A DNA stretch of 64,000 bases, taken from Symbiodinium natans (taxonomy: Eukaryota > Sar > Dinophyceae > Suessiales > Symbiodiniaceae). The notes under the pieces are model-generated. The model had not been told where the DNA came from and made no database searches. It saw nothing but the letters and a program-made list of their open reading frames with translations. Below, one piece after another: positions 9,340-18,128 of this stretch. The stretch covers positions 118,501-182,500 of the forward strand of contig CAJNDS010001990.1 of NCBI GenBank assembly GCA_905221605.1, written 5' to 3'. Numbering within the stretch: position 1 is the first letter of the stretch; every line of letters starts with the position of its first letter. The translations under genes and the position numbers were made by a program.

Positions 9340-9840
9340 GTGTAGGGTTTAGGGTTTAGGGATTAGGGTTTAGGGTTTAGGGTTTGGAGTGTTCGCGGAC
9401 TTAGGGTTGAGGGCCTCAGTTGAGGGTTAAGGCGGTTAAGGGTTCGGGGTTCAGGGGCATCAGGGCTGTGTTTAACTTCGGCCTGAGCCGTAGGCGACCG
9501 TCCACACACCCTCCAGACTCGCGAACCTGAACCCTAAGCCCTTAATCGTAGGGTTTAGGGTTTGGGGTTTAGGGAACCCGTAAACCCTCAAAACTTTAAG
9601 CATAGAGCGTGCGTCGCGTGGACCTGGGTTTTTCTATTCAAGCTACTGATGTTTTCCCTTGCGTGACCTTTTCTGCAAGCTAAAGCCCCTAAGCCCCCCA
9701 GACTTCCTAGACTCCCGAAGGTCTTTTCCTTGCCTTGTGTGGTTTAGGGTTAAGGGTTTAGGGTTCAGGGTTTAGGGTTTAGGGTTTAGGGTTTAGGGTT
9801 TAAGTTTAGGGTATAGGGTTTAGGGTTTAGGGTTTTAGGG
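9340..9840. repeat. Scattered TTTAGGG arrays
   Basis: Short arrays at about 9345-9385, 9550-9575 and 9745-9840 separated by unique sequence with no exon I can support. Confidence 0.75.
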
Positions 9841-9867
9841 TCAGGGCTTTCATTCGTTCAAGTCCAG

Positions 9868-9934
9868 GTCGATGCCGTGGTGAGCTTTCCGGGGAAGGTG
9901 AAGGAATCCGCGACTCATCTCAAGAGGATGCAGG
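9868..9934 (+). CDS. Micro-exon of the V-D-A-V-x-S-x-P family
   Basis: Acceptor CAAGTCCAG/GTC, phase 0, and donor CAGG/GTTTTT. It encodes VDAVVSFPGKVKESATHLKR and then MQ. It is the third close relative after 8025 and 8766. Confidence 0.6.
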
Positions 9935-10094
9935 GTTTTTGAGTTTAGGGTTGTCCCAAAACCCTATTCCCAGGGTTTAGGGTTTAGGGTTTACAGACTG
10001 TCGGGTTGTCCCAAAGCCCTAAACTTGAAACCCTGAACGCTAAACCATAAACCCTAAACCACAAGAAAGAGACCCAACTTCTCCCACATCCGAG

Positions 10095-10124
10095 GTGGAT
10101 GGTGTGCTTGCCGCCCCCGGCAAG
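10095..10124 (+). CDS. Short micro-exon VDGVLAAPGK
   Basis: 30 nt in phase 0 between TCCGAG/GTG and AAG/GTGCTT. It encodes VDGVLAAPGK, a shortened member of the same motif family. The small size makes chance possible. Confidence 0.4.
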
Positions 10125-10210
10125 GTGCTTCGATTATGGGGTTCTTAGGGAACCTTGGGTTAACATCCCCCCTTGAACCCTCCCTCCCTCAAGAACCCTA
10201 GTTCGAGGGC

Positions 10211-10340
10211 TTCGGAAGTAGGGTTTATATTACTGCTCTTGGTGAGTGTATAATATAAGGTTCCTTTTTCATGTTGGTGAGTGTATACACCGGGTGTCCT
10301 TTTGGGGGTACAAGAAATGTATACCCTACTTCATGTCAAG
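10211..10340. mobile_element. Short TIR element, family A copy 2
   Basis: Same structure as the element at 4187. The inverted ends here read GAAGTAGGGTTTATA, and the internal TTGGTGAGTGTATA pair and CCTTTTGGGGGTACAAGAAAT are conserved. Confidence 0.75.
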
Positions 10341-10504
10341 CCGAGTCTCGTCATAGATTCGCGAATATTCTCTTTTGGAATTCAGGGTTCGAGAGTTTAG
10401 GGTTCAGGTTTCGGGGTTGGGTGTCGGGGGTGCCAGGCAAAAGGGCTGAGGTCGCAGGTTCATGGAACGGGGTCCCTGAAGCCCTAAAACCCCTCAATGC
10501 CTAA

Positions 10505-10695
10505 GACCCCAAACCCCAAACCCCAAACCCCAAACCCCAAACCCCAAACCCCAAACCCCAAACCCCAAACCCCAAACCCCAAACCCCAAACCCCAACCCC
10601 AAACCCCCAACCCCAAACCCCAAACCCCAAACCCCAAACCCCAAACCCCAAACCCCAAACCCTAAACCCTAAACCCTAAACCCTAAACCTTAAAC
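10505..10695. repeat. (AAACCCC)n array grading to CCCTAAA
   Basis: About 20 AAACCCC heptamers, then about six CCCTAAA. The 60-codon open frame (PNPKPQT repeats) is repeat translation, not a gene. Confidence 0.9.
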
Positions 10696-10763
10696 CCTAA
10701 ACCCTGTCGCTAGCAGCCCTAAACCTTAAACCCCAACAACCCTGAGTTGGAGCAGCTTCAGAG

Positions 10764-10810
10764 GTCAAGGAGTCCGTGGACAGCACGCTGAGTGCAGGCC
10801 TGTGGCCGAG
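10764..10810 (+). CDS. Candidate micro-exon
   Basis: Acceptor TTCAGAG/GTC and donor CCGAG/GTTGTG. It encodes VKESVDSTLSAGLWPR; the V-K-E-S core is shared with 8025, 8766 and 9868. Confidence 0.4.
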
Positions 10811-10844
10811 GTTGTGCAGCTTTAGGGGTTTGGGGATTTTAGGG

Positions 10845-10980
10845 ACAAGGTTTAGGGTTTAGGGTTTGGGGTTTAGGGTTTGGGGTTTAGGGTTTGGGGT
10901 TGAGGGTTTAGGGTTTAGGGTTTATGGTTTAGGGCCTAATAGGGTTTAGGGTTTAGGGTTTAGGATTTTGGGTTTAGGGT
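10845..10980. repeat. TTTAGGG/TTTGGGG array
   Basis: Alternating TTTAGGG and TTTGGGG units. Confidence 0.85.
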
Positions 10981-11022
10981 TTGTTGAGCATTGCGGTTTA
11001 CGTGAGCCTCTGCAGCTGTCAG

Positions 11023-11086
11023 GCAAGAGCTTCCTCGACGGCGTGGCTGGAGCCACGTCCTCAGCACAGACACCCTGGCAACTGTA
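11023..11086 (+). CDS. Candidate micro-exon
   Basis: Acceptor AGCTGTCAG/GC. It encodes KSFLDGVAGATSSAQTPWQL and then meets a stop codon, so it is either terminal or ends at an unseen donor. Confidence 0.3.
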
Positions 11087-11109
11087 GTACCGGGGTTTCC
11101 GAAAATTAG

Positions 11110-11190
11110 GGTTTAGGGTCTAGGGTCTAGGGTCTAGGGTTTAGGGTTTAGGGTTTAGGGTTTAGGGTTTAGGGTTTAGGGTTTAGGGTT
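11110..11190. repeat. TCTAGGG/TTTAGGG array
   Basis: Three TCTAGGG units then about seven TTTAGGG. It abuts a family C repeat (11193-11280). Confidence 0.85.
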
Positions 11191-11192
11191 AA

Positions 11193-11280
11193 TAGTATTC
11201 CCTTTTGATCCCTCTATGAGTATACTATAGTAGCCCCCCAAAACCCTATTCTACTTGTTAAGGCACCTATATTATGTGGA
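11193..11280. mobile_element. Short dispersed repeat, family C copy 2
   Basis: ATAGTATTCCCTTTTGATCC at the left and CCCTATTCTA...GGCACCT at the right, as in the copies at 6703 and 33424. Confidence 0.55.
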
Positions 11281-11458
11281 CATTTCTCTGAGTTATAGTT
11301 TTGCTTTGGGGGTTTGCCAGTATGATGCAGAGAGCTATATTTCGGGTACCATACAAAGGAGCATCTCTTGCGGAAGCGCCCATATATCATAGCCGCCATA
11401 GCCCCAAACCCTGATAAACCTTGTGGAGTGTCCTCGGCTTAAAACACTAAATTTAAGC

Positions 11459-11572
11459 CCGTAGTGTGGGATGCTCCCCCTTATACAAACAGTCCTTAAT
11501 AGGGATGGTAATAGGGGAAACTATAATCCCCATTAAGGACTGTTGGCAGAAAAGGGAACATCCCAACCCATA
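11459..11572. mobile_element. Short TIR element, family B copy 2
   Basis: Inverted ends GGGATGCTCCCCC and GGGAACATCCC, and inner inverted ACAGTCCTTAAT and ATTAAGGACTGT, as in 6163-6302 but with a shorter centre. Confidence 0.7.
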
Positions 11573-11623
11573 ATCCTCCACTCTAAATCCCCTAAACCAC
11601 CCTAAAACCCTAAATCCTGGCAG

Positions 11624-11665
11624 GCCATCTCCTTCATCGCAGGCGGCGTTTCAGGTGGTGTCTCT
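11624..11665 (+). CDS. Candidate micro-exon
   Basis: Acceptor AATCCTGGCAG/GCC and donor GTCTCT/GTGAGG, phase 0 at both ends. It encodes AISFIAGGVSGGVS. Confidence 0.45.
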
Positions 11666-12068
11666 GTGAGGGCCTCAGTGGCTCGAACGCTGCGCCTTGA
11701 AACATGAAGTGGGATTTAGGGTGTAGGGTTTCGGGATTTGAAAAGTGGGCCCTTATTCCTTGCTTATTGGGTTAAGTTTTGTTTTTACAACAGTTTAAAC
11801 ACAGAAGGCTGGCCTTTTTCTCCTCTAGGATACTCTGGGACCTGGTCCAAGGGCTGGCCTGTAACCCCTAAACTAAACCTACACGCTAAGTTGAGTTTAG
11901 GGTTTGGGGTTTAGGGTTTAGGGTTTCGGATTTAGGGCTTAGGGTTTAGGGTGCATCCTCCCTTGCTATGACCGCCATTGCCACTGCTACTGTGGCACCT
12001 CAAATCATGCAACCCTGAACCCTCCTGGCCCGGGTTTGAGGTTTAGAGGTTTTAGGGCTTGAAGGGCA

Positions 12069-12300
12069 AACCCCAAACCCCAGACCCCAAACCCCAGACC
12101 CCAGACCCCAAACCCCAGACCCCAGACCCCAGACCCCAAACCCCAACCCCAAACCCCAAACCCCAAACCCCAAACCCAAACCCCGAAACCCCAACCCCAA
12201 ACCCCAAACCCCAAACCCCAAACCCCAAACCCCAAACCCCAAACCCCAAACCCCAAACCCCAAACCCCAAACCCCAAACCCCAAACCCTAAACCCTAAAC
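12069..12300. repeat. (AAACCCC)/(AGACCCC)n array
   Basis: About 30 heptamers; the first third mixes AGACCCC and AAACCCC, the rest is AAACCCC and ends in CCCTAAA. Long open frames on both strands are repeat translations. Confidence 0.9.
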
Positions 12301-12319
12301 CCTAAACCCCAAGCTCTAG

Positions 12320-12415
12320 CACGACCCTCCTCTGAGGCCATCAGCTCCGCCGCCTCATCGGTCCAGGCCTCCATGCCCAAAGAGTCCAAGGCCCCACCCA
12401 AGGCAGCTCCGAAGC
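12320..12415 (+). CDS. Candidate exon, Ala/Ser/Pro/Lys-rich
   Basis: Acceptor AGCTCTAG/CA. It encodes RPSSEAISSAASSVQASMPK, then ESKAPPKAAPK. It ends GAAGC where a TTTAGGG array begins with GTTTAG, so the array itself would supply the splice donor. The last 22 bp (12394-12415) are repeated exactly after the array at 12543-12564. Confidence 0.5.
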
Positions 12416-12542
12416 GTTTAGGGTTTAGGGTTTAGGGTTTAGGGTTTAGGGTTTAGGGTTTAGGGTTTAGGGTTTAGGGTTTAGGGTTTAGGGGTTTAGG
12501 GTTTAGGGTTTGGGGTTTAGGGGTTTAGGGTTTAGGGGTTTA
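12416..12542. repeat. (TTTAGGG)n array flanked by a 22-bp direct repeat
   Basis: 127 bp of almost pure TTTAGGG and TTTAGGGG units. The coding-like sequences on either side share an exact 22-bp duplication, as if the array had been inserted with target duplication or the duplication arose during break repair. Confidence 0.9.
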
Positions 12543-12603
12543 CCACCCAAGGCAGCTCCGAAGCCGGCGGCCGCGCCGAAGGCCGCACCCAAGGCGCGGC
12601 TGT
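12543..12603 (+). CDS. Continuation of the Ala/Pro/Lys-rich coding sequence
   Basis: The frame PPKAAPKPAAAPKAAPKARL continues the A-P-P-K-A-A-P-K sequence interrupted by the array. The splice join that would keep the frame could not be settled; the obvious GT (12416) joins out of frame to the AG at 12562-12563. Confidence 0.35.
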
Positions 12604-12604
12604 C

Positions 12605-13015
12605 TGGAGGGGTTTATGGGGTTTAGGGTTTATAGGGTTTATAGGGTTCAGGGTTTGGGGTTTAGGGTTTGGGGTTTAGGGTTTAGGGTTTGGGGTTTAG
12701 GGTTTGGGGTTTAGGGTTTATGGGATTTTTGGAGTTTATAGGGTTGATAGGGATTAGGGTTTAGGGTTTGGGGTTTAGGGTTTTTAGGGCTTATAGGGTT
12801 TATAGGGTTGATAGGGCTTATAGGGTTTATGGGATTTTGGGTTGATGGGGTTTAGGGTTGATAGGGTTTAGGTTGATAGGGTTTATAGGGTTTGTGGGGT
12901 TTATGGGGTTTAGGGTTTATAGGGTTTACAGGGTTTATAGGGTTTACAGGGTTTATCGGCTTTATAGGGTTTATAGGGTTTATAGGGTTTATAGGGTTTA
13001 TAGTATAGAGTTAAC
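12605..13015. repeat. TTTAGGG and (TTTATAGGG)n 9-mer array
   Basis: TTTAGGG and TTTGGGG units grade into 9-mers TTTATAGGG, TTGATAGGG and TTTACAGGG. The longest 9-mer run is about 12910-13005. Confidence 0.85.
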
Positions 13016-13460
13016 AGGGTAAAGGGTTTATATAGCAGCTGGGGAGGGCCTTTTCCAGCTGGACGTGAGCCCAGGAAGCAATGCATGCGCTTGTCCGCCC
13101 TGAACCCGGAGCACCCTAAGCAAACTCCCAAACTCCCAAACTCCCAAACTCAAGACTGGTACCTCGGACCACTATGGCTTAGGTGCTACATTCGCGGTTT
13201 TTGTTCAAGGGAAGCCTTGAGAGGTACAGCCTCAGGCTATCAGGGGGGAAGAGTTTGGACTTGACCCAAAACCCCACAACCTAAGCCCCAGACCCCAAAA
13301 GCCAAAGAGGCTCTGAGAACCTAAATCCCCCACCCCTCAGCCCTGAAATCACCCTAAATCCTGAACCCTTGAAGCCCTGAAATCTGAACCCCGGAGCGAG
13401 AATTCGGAGTGTCCCCACCCAGGGAATACCCTCCCCCCACCTCCCACCACCCCCCTCGAG

Positions 13461-13501
13461 GTTGATGCTGCCGCGCAAAAGGCCGACTTTAAGGCACGTG
13501 G
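13461..13501 (+). CDS. Candidate micro-exon VDAAAQKADFKAR
   Basis: Acceptor CCCTCGAG/GTT after a C-rich tract, phase 0, and donor CGTGG/GTTTTT. It encodes VDAAAQKADFKAR. Confidence 0.4.
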
Positions 13502-13698
13502 GTTTTTGGGTTTAGGGTTAGGGGTTTTGGCGGTGGGCATATAGTGGGCGAGGGTTTAGGGTGGTAGATTTCAGGGTTGAGACCTTTCTGGCCTTAAATT
13601 GCTTGAGGGAGACCAGGCCCAACATTCTTGAGAGGTTTCAGGATTCTTCGCTTTAACCTCCCAAGGTCCTCATTCCCCTGCATCCCGTGTAGGAGCCG

Positions 13699-13858
13699 AA
13701 CCCTAAACCCTAAACGCTAAACCCTAAACCCTAAACCCAATCCCCTAAACCCTAAACCCTATACCCTACACCTTAAACCCTAAACCCTAAACCCTAAACC
13801 CTAAGCCCTAAACCCTAAACCCTAAACCCTGAACCCTAAACCCTAAACCCTAAACCCG
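13699..13858. repeat. (CCCTAAA)n array
   Basis: About 20 heptamers with occasional variants. The following 13860-14230 has no supported gene; a short AT-rich stretch (13990-14180) interrupts it. Confidence 0.9.
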
Positions 13859-14241
13859 GGTCGACCCTTTGCATCGAGCGGCACGATCCCAAGCCCTCAA
13901 GTCACGAGTGCTGGCGCCTTAGCCCGCTACCATAAACTTCCTGAAGTGTTAAGTCCTCAAGCCCTCAACCGAAAAAATCCACAGAGGCGTTGTTTTTTTT
14001 GCTGGGTTTATGATACTATATCCTGATGCAATTACATGGTTATCTTGTTGAAATATTATTTTGTACAGAATCAACATCAATGGAGCCGTAGGTCATTGTT
14101 CCGCATGTCTTACATTTCTGGTTACTCAATGGATTACAGTCATCTATTCGTGTATGGTTGCATTGTTATGTTACTGCATTCTAAGCCCTAAAGCCCTCAA
14201 CCCACACCCGCAAACCTTGAGAGCTTCCTTCCCTCAACCCA

Positions 14242-14537
14242 AGCCCTAAACCCTAAACCCTAAACCCTAAACCCTAAACCCTAAACCCTAAACCCTAAAC
14301 CCTAAACCCTAAACCCTAAACCCTAAACCCTAAACCCTAAACCCTAGACCCTAAACCCTAAACCCTAAACCCTAAACCCTAAACCCTAAACTCTAAACCC
14401 TAAACCCTAAACCCTAAACGCTAAACCCTCAACCCTCAACCCTCAGCCCTAAACCCTAAACCCTAAGCCCTAAGCCCTAAGCCCTAAACCCTAAACCCTA
14501 AACCCTAAACCCTAAACCCTAAACCCTAAACCCTAAC
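14242..14537. repeat. Long (CCCTAAA)n array
   Basis: About 40 heptamers with CCCTCAA and CCCTAAG variants near 14425-14480; one of the two longest arrays in the window. Confidence 0.95.
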
Positions 14538-14555
14538 CCGCGGAGCCGCATGCAG

Positions 14556-14617
14556 GCCGAGTTGGCGAAGAAAGCTCAAGAGACGGCCAAGGACGTTGAG
14601 CTGCGGCTCTCAGGGGG
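14556..14617 (+). CDS. Micro-exon, LEA-like helix
   Basis: Acceptor CGCATGCAG/GCC and donor GGGGG/GTTCTG. It encodes AELAKKAQETAKDVELRLS. The A-x-x-K-A-x-E-T-A-K-D pattern resembles the 11-residue repeat of group 3 late-embryogenesis-abundant proteins; one unit cannot prove this. Confidence 0.45.
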
Positions 14618-15051
14618 GTTCTGTTGTGTTCCTCGACCCCAAACCCTTGCGCTGTGCCCCTAAACACCTAAACCCCTAGACCCTAAACTCTACACCCTCA
14701 ACCCTAAACCCTGAAGGGTGCTGGGGACGCCCTGAAGTTGAGGGCCTACGGGTTGTGGGATGTGCCGGAGGATCTTGGTCCTGTTACCGTAGCAGTACAT
14801 ACCCCTTCTTCTTGCAATAAGCCTTGTTCCAAAGACGGTTGCCATGAGAGGGGCCATCCGAAGATATGTTAAAAAGCCCACAACCCTCAGGACTTAACCT
14901 TACGCCCTTCTGAAGAGCAGGGTAAGCCGTTCTGAATTCGTAGGGCTGAGGCCTCCGGGTTCAGAGTCTACTTGCGTTGGAGTGAGGAATGCCGACCGGT
15001 TGCTCGGTCGGTCGCTTCCCGGTTGGTTTCGTAAACTCTGCCAGATACCCG

Positions 15052-15150
15052 CTAAACCCTAAACCCTAAACCCTAGATCCTAGACCCTAGACCCTAAACC
15101 CTAAACCCTAAACCCTAAACCCCAAACCCTAAACCCTAAACCCTAAACCG
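15052..15150. repeat. (CCCTAAA)n array
   Basis: About 13 heptamers with CCCTAGA variants. Further arrays lie at 15260-15372 and 15478-15530. Confidence 0.85.
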
Positions 15151-15430
15151 ATTTGTGATGCAACTCGAAGCCCTAAGGCCTGAACCCCAGTGTTTCTCTA
15201 AAGGGAAGCGCTTGAAAGGCCCTAAACCCAAGGCCTGCTGTGATTTCGGAAGCTCATGACCCTAAACCCTAAACCCTAAACCTCAAACCTTAAACCCTAA
15301 ACCCTAAACCCTAAACCCTAAACCCTAAACCCTGAACCCTGAACCCTAAACCTTAAACCCTAAACCCTAAACCAACTGAAAGCTCCAAAATGGTTGACCC
15401 TGTCGCTTGCCCAAGGCCTGAGAAGGTGTA

Positions 15431-15482
15431 GACCAAAGATGACCTTCGTGACAAGCTGCGGATGCTAAGCCCGGAGCCCTAA
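15431..15482 (+). CDS. Candidate terminal micro-exon
   Basis: After AAGGTGTAG it reads TKDDLRDKLRMLSPEP and then a stop. It lies between two CCCTAAA arrays. Weak. Confidence 0.3.
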
Positions 15483-15714
15483 ACCCTAAACCCTAAACCC
15501 TAAGCCCTAAGCCCTAAACCCTAAACCCAAAACGCGCATTTCCTGCCCGAAGCTTTGGAGAAGTCCTTGGCTCGCGCTGGCTCGAGTTTTTCGTCATCTT
15601 AACCCTGCATTTAGGGCGCTTCCCTTTAGAGAAACATCCTTGAAAAGGGATTATCCTGAGGAATGGGTGCTTTCATTACTAACATTGCGGCTGCGTTCCG
15701 CGACTGCAGGCCGT

Positions 15715-15893
15715 GTACGCCCGAGTCGCCCGAGTACGCCCGAGTACGCCCGAGTACGCCCGAGTACGCCCGAGTACGCCCGAGTACACCCGAGTACGCC
15801 CGAGTACGCCCGAGTACGCCCGAGTACGCCCGAGTACGTCCGAGTACGCCCGAGTACGCCCGAGTACGCCCGAGTACGCCCGACTAAGCCCGA
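15715..15893. repeat. 10-bp satellite (CGAGTACGCC)n
   Basis: About 17 tandem copies in exact 10-bp register, with few changes (CGAGTCGCC, CGAGTACACC, CGAGTACGTC). Open frames through it encode V-R-P-S-T-P-E-Y-A-R repeats, a direct result of the repeat. Confidence 0.95.
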
Positions 15894-16135
15894 GTCATAC
15901 CCGGTCATACCCGGGCATACCCGGTCATACCCGGTCATACCCGGGCATACCCGGGCATACCCGGTCATACCCGGTCATACCCGGTCATACCCGGTCATAC
16001 CCGGTCATACCCGGTCATACCCGGGCATACCCGGGCATACCCGGGCATACCCGGGCATACCCGGGCATACCCGTTCATACCCGGGCATACCCGGTCATAC
16101 CCGGTCATACCCGGTCATACCCGGTACCCGGTCAT
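15894..16135. repeat. 10-bp satellite (CATACCCGG[T/G])n
   Basis: About 24 tandem decamers directly abutting the previous satellite in the same 10-bp register. Only the last base varies between T and G. The pair is flanked by inverted CCGCGACTGC (about 15697) and GCAGTCGCGG (about 16152), and by a direct repeat ATTACTAACATT (about 15675 and 16178). Confidence 0.95.
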
Positions 16136-16347
16136 ATATCCCGTGGTTTCCGCAGTCGCGGTTTCCCGTCACAGTGATTACTAACATTATGTCATCCGAG
16201 GATGTTGCACCCCAATCCCTAAACACTCTTAAACCCTGAGCCCTCAACCCTAAACCCTAAACCCTATACCCTGAACCCTAAACCCTAAACCCCAAACCCT
16301 AAACCCTATACCCTATACTACCCTGAACCCGGAAAAACAAAAAAAAG

Positions 16348-16479
16348 CAGATGTGTCCGAGGTTTCCCCAAAAGGCCAGCGACTTCTCAGCTCTGTAGTT
16401 TGCTCCGACAGTCTTGCCCCGGCTGAGCGCAGCAAGGCTGCTTCCAACAGCCGAAAGCTGCCAGCTTTGAAATCTGAGG
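16348..16479 (+). CDS. Candidate exon, Ser/Ala/Lys-rich
   Basis: 132 nt ending with a good donor TGAGG/GTAACG. The frame contains DVSEVSPKGQRLLSSVVCSD followed by SLAPAERSKAASNSRKLPAL and KSE. One of the longer non-repeat islands in the first 17 kb. Family unknown. Confidence 0.5.
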
Positions 16480-16493
16480 GTAACGAAAGAAGG

Positions 16494-16580
16494 GTTTAGG
16501 GTTTAGGGTTTAGGGTTTAGGGTTTAGGGTTTAGGGTTTAGGGTTTAGGGTTTAGGGTTTAGGGTTTAGGGTTTAGGGCT
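16494..16580. repeat. (TTTAGGG)n array
   Basis: About 12 heptamers starting 14 bp after the donor of the preceding exon, so the array would sit at the 5' end of the intron. Confidence 0.9.
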
Positions 16581-17011
16581 AATCGACAGGATTTGGATTT
16601 TGGGCCTTCAGGGTTCAAGGGCTGTTGGGAGTTCAAGAGGGGGCGTAGGGGTCAAGAGTTTATCCCAAAACCCTGAACCCTTATTACTACAGCGTCCTTG
16701 TCCTTATGTACCTAAGTGGCCCCGCAGCAGTGCCTAGACAACCCCTAGGGCCCCTGTAAGACCTTCTTTTCGTGTTTCGTGCCTGAATTTAGGGGTCTAA
16801 GGGTTTAGGGTTTAGGGTTCAGGGGTTAGGGTTTAGGCTGTAGGGTTCAGGGTTTAGGGTGTGGGGGTCTGTAAGGACTTATGGCTTCAAGCAGCGCTTG
16901 GCGGGCTGAAGGCAGCTGTAGGATGGTCGGTGGGCAGCCTGGGTTAGGAGCCGGGGCGCCTCTTGCTGTCCCCTCTGCAGGACCTAGGGCTAGGACTCGG
17001 AATGTGCAGGA

Positions 17012-17142
17012 ATACTTGGAGGTCCAGGATACTTGAAACCCATTATTTATTCTAGCTGATCTTATCAGCCCCCTATGTCTTCTAAGTTGGTTGTAAGTAG
17101 ACTTGTATTTGGGGCTATAAGTACTTATGAACCTCCATGTAC
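17012..17142. mobile_element. Short TIR element, family D copy 1
   Basis: Inverted ends TACTTGGAGGT[C]CA...ATACTT and, read in reverse complement, GTACATGGAGGTTCATAAG. The second copy at 36674-36816 has the same ends. Confidence 0.65.
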
Positions 17143-18048
17143 CCTACGAGTGGTTCGGCTCAAGGGCTTTCTTCTAGGATTTCTTACTAGTGCCCCAGGT
17201 TCAAGACTCCCGGCTAAAGCTCCTCAGAAAGGGCAACCCGGTTGATTCTTAAGTTAGAAGGGCAACCTCGAGGGTGACGGCTCTGTGAAGTAGGCACTTG
17301 GGCCTGGAATCCGTTGATGCCGAACCCTGAACTCCTGTAAGCCCTGAAAGCCCTAAAGCCATGTAAACCCTAAACCCATGTTAAACCCTAAACTAAACCT
17401 TATGATCCTTAAACCCTATGAGCCCTAAACCCGATGCACCTCTCCACGCCCTGTAAACGCTAGAACGTGCGGAGCCCGAAACCCTGTAAAGCCTTAATCT
17501 TAACGGTCAAGCGCTTAGGCCGTCTCTAGGAGGCAGTTATTCCAGGCCCAAGCGATGATTTGGGAGGCTAGGCAGCTACGAGCGACGCCACGTGACAACT
17601 TGTGATTTGTTCTCATTACATTTATTGTTCGTACTGTTCTTATTGTTCGTAAGAAGCCCATGAGTTATGACCTGGCATCTCCCATGCGTGCGAAGCACAT
17701 GCAACGAGTTGCTCTCACCAATTTTCCGCTCCTTTTTCAAGCTTGCTTCTCTATGCGACGGGCGCTGGGACCAAATGAACCTTATAATTTGGGGTCATAC
17801 CCCTAATACTACCATGACCACAACCCCTACTAAGGCATATGAACAATTTACCCTATTTAGGACTCCAAACAAGGGATCAACAGTGCGCCCCCTTCACATT
17901 CAGAAGCCCCTTCGGTTGTTCATGATGGCCGCGCAGAATGCTCGAACAGACAGACGCTCATGCTTCGACAGACAAAAGGCTTGGCAAGCTGAGGGTAGAG
18001 CTGCACACAGGAGCTGCCAGAACAATGATAGGGGGTCGGAATACTTAC

Positions 18049-18128
18049 CAATAGTCTTCTGTCATGGTCCCGATATCATTATGCCATGTAATAACCAACA
18101 GGACCCTATTCTAATTATTTAGGCCCCT
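18049..18128. mobile_element. Short dispersed repeat, family C-like
   Basis: AATAGTCTTCTGTCATGGTC at the left and CCCTATTCTAATTATTTAGG with CCCCT at the right, a weaker member of family C. Confidence 0.4.

Noticed and set aside
12000-12298. Four overlapping open frames of G-L-G-F-G-V-W or P-Q-T-P-N-P-K type
   Set aside because: Artefacts of AAACCCC/AGACCCC heptamers; present in nearly every frame.
15640-16239. 199-codon frame with Y-A-R-V-R-P-S-T-P-E and Y-P-V-I-P-G-H-T-R-S repeats
   Set aside because: Explained by the two 10-bp satellites, which are open in several frames on both strands. Expression cannot be excluded, but nothing supports it.
17667-18122. 151-codon open frame
   Set aside because: Overlaps short dispersed repeats, has no domain-like pattern, and codon use does not resemble the supported exons.
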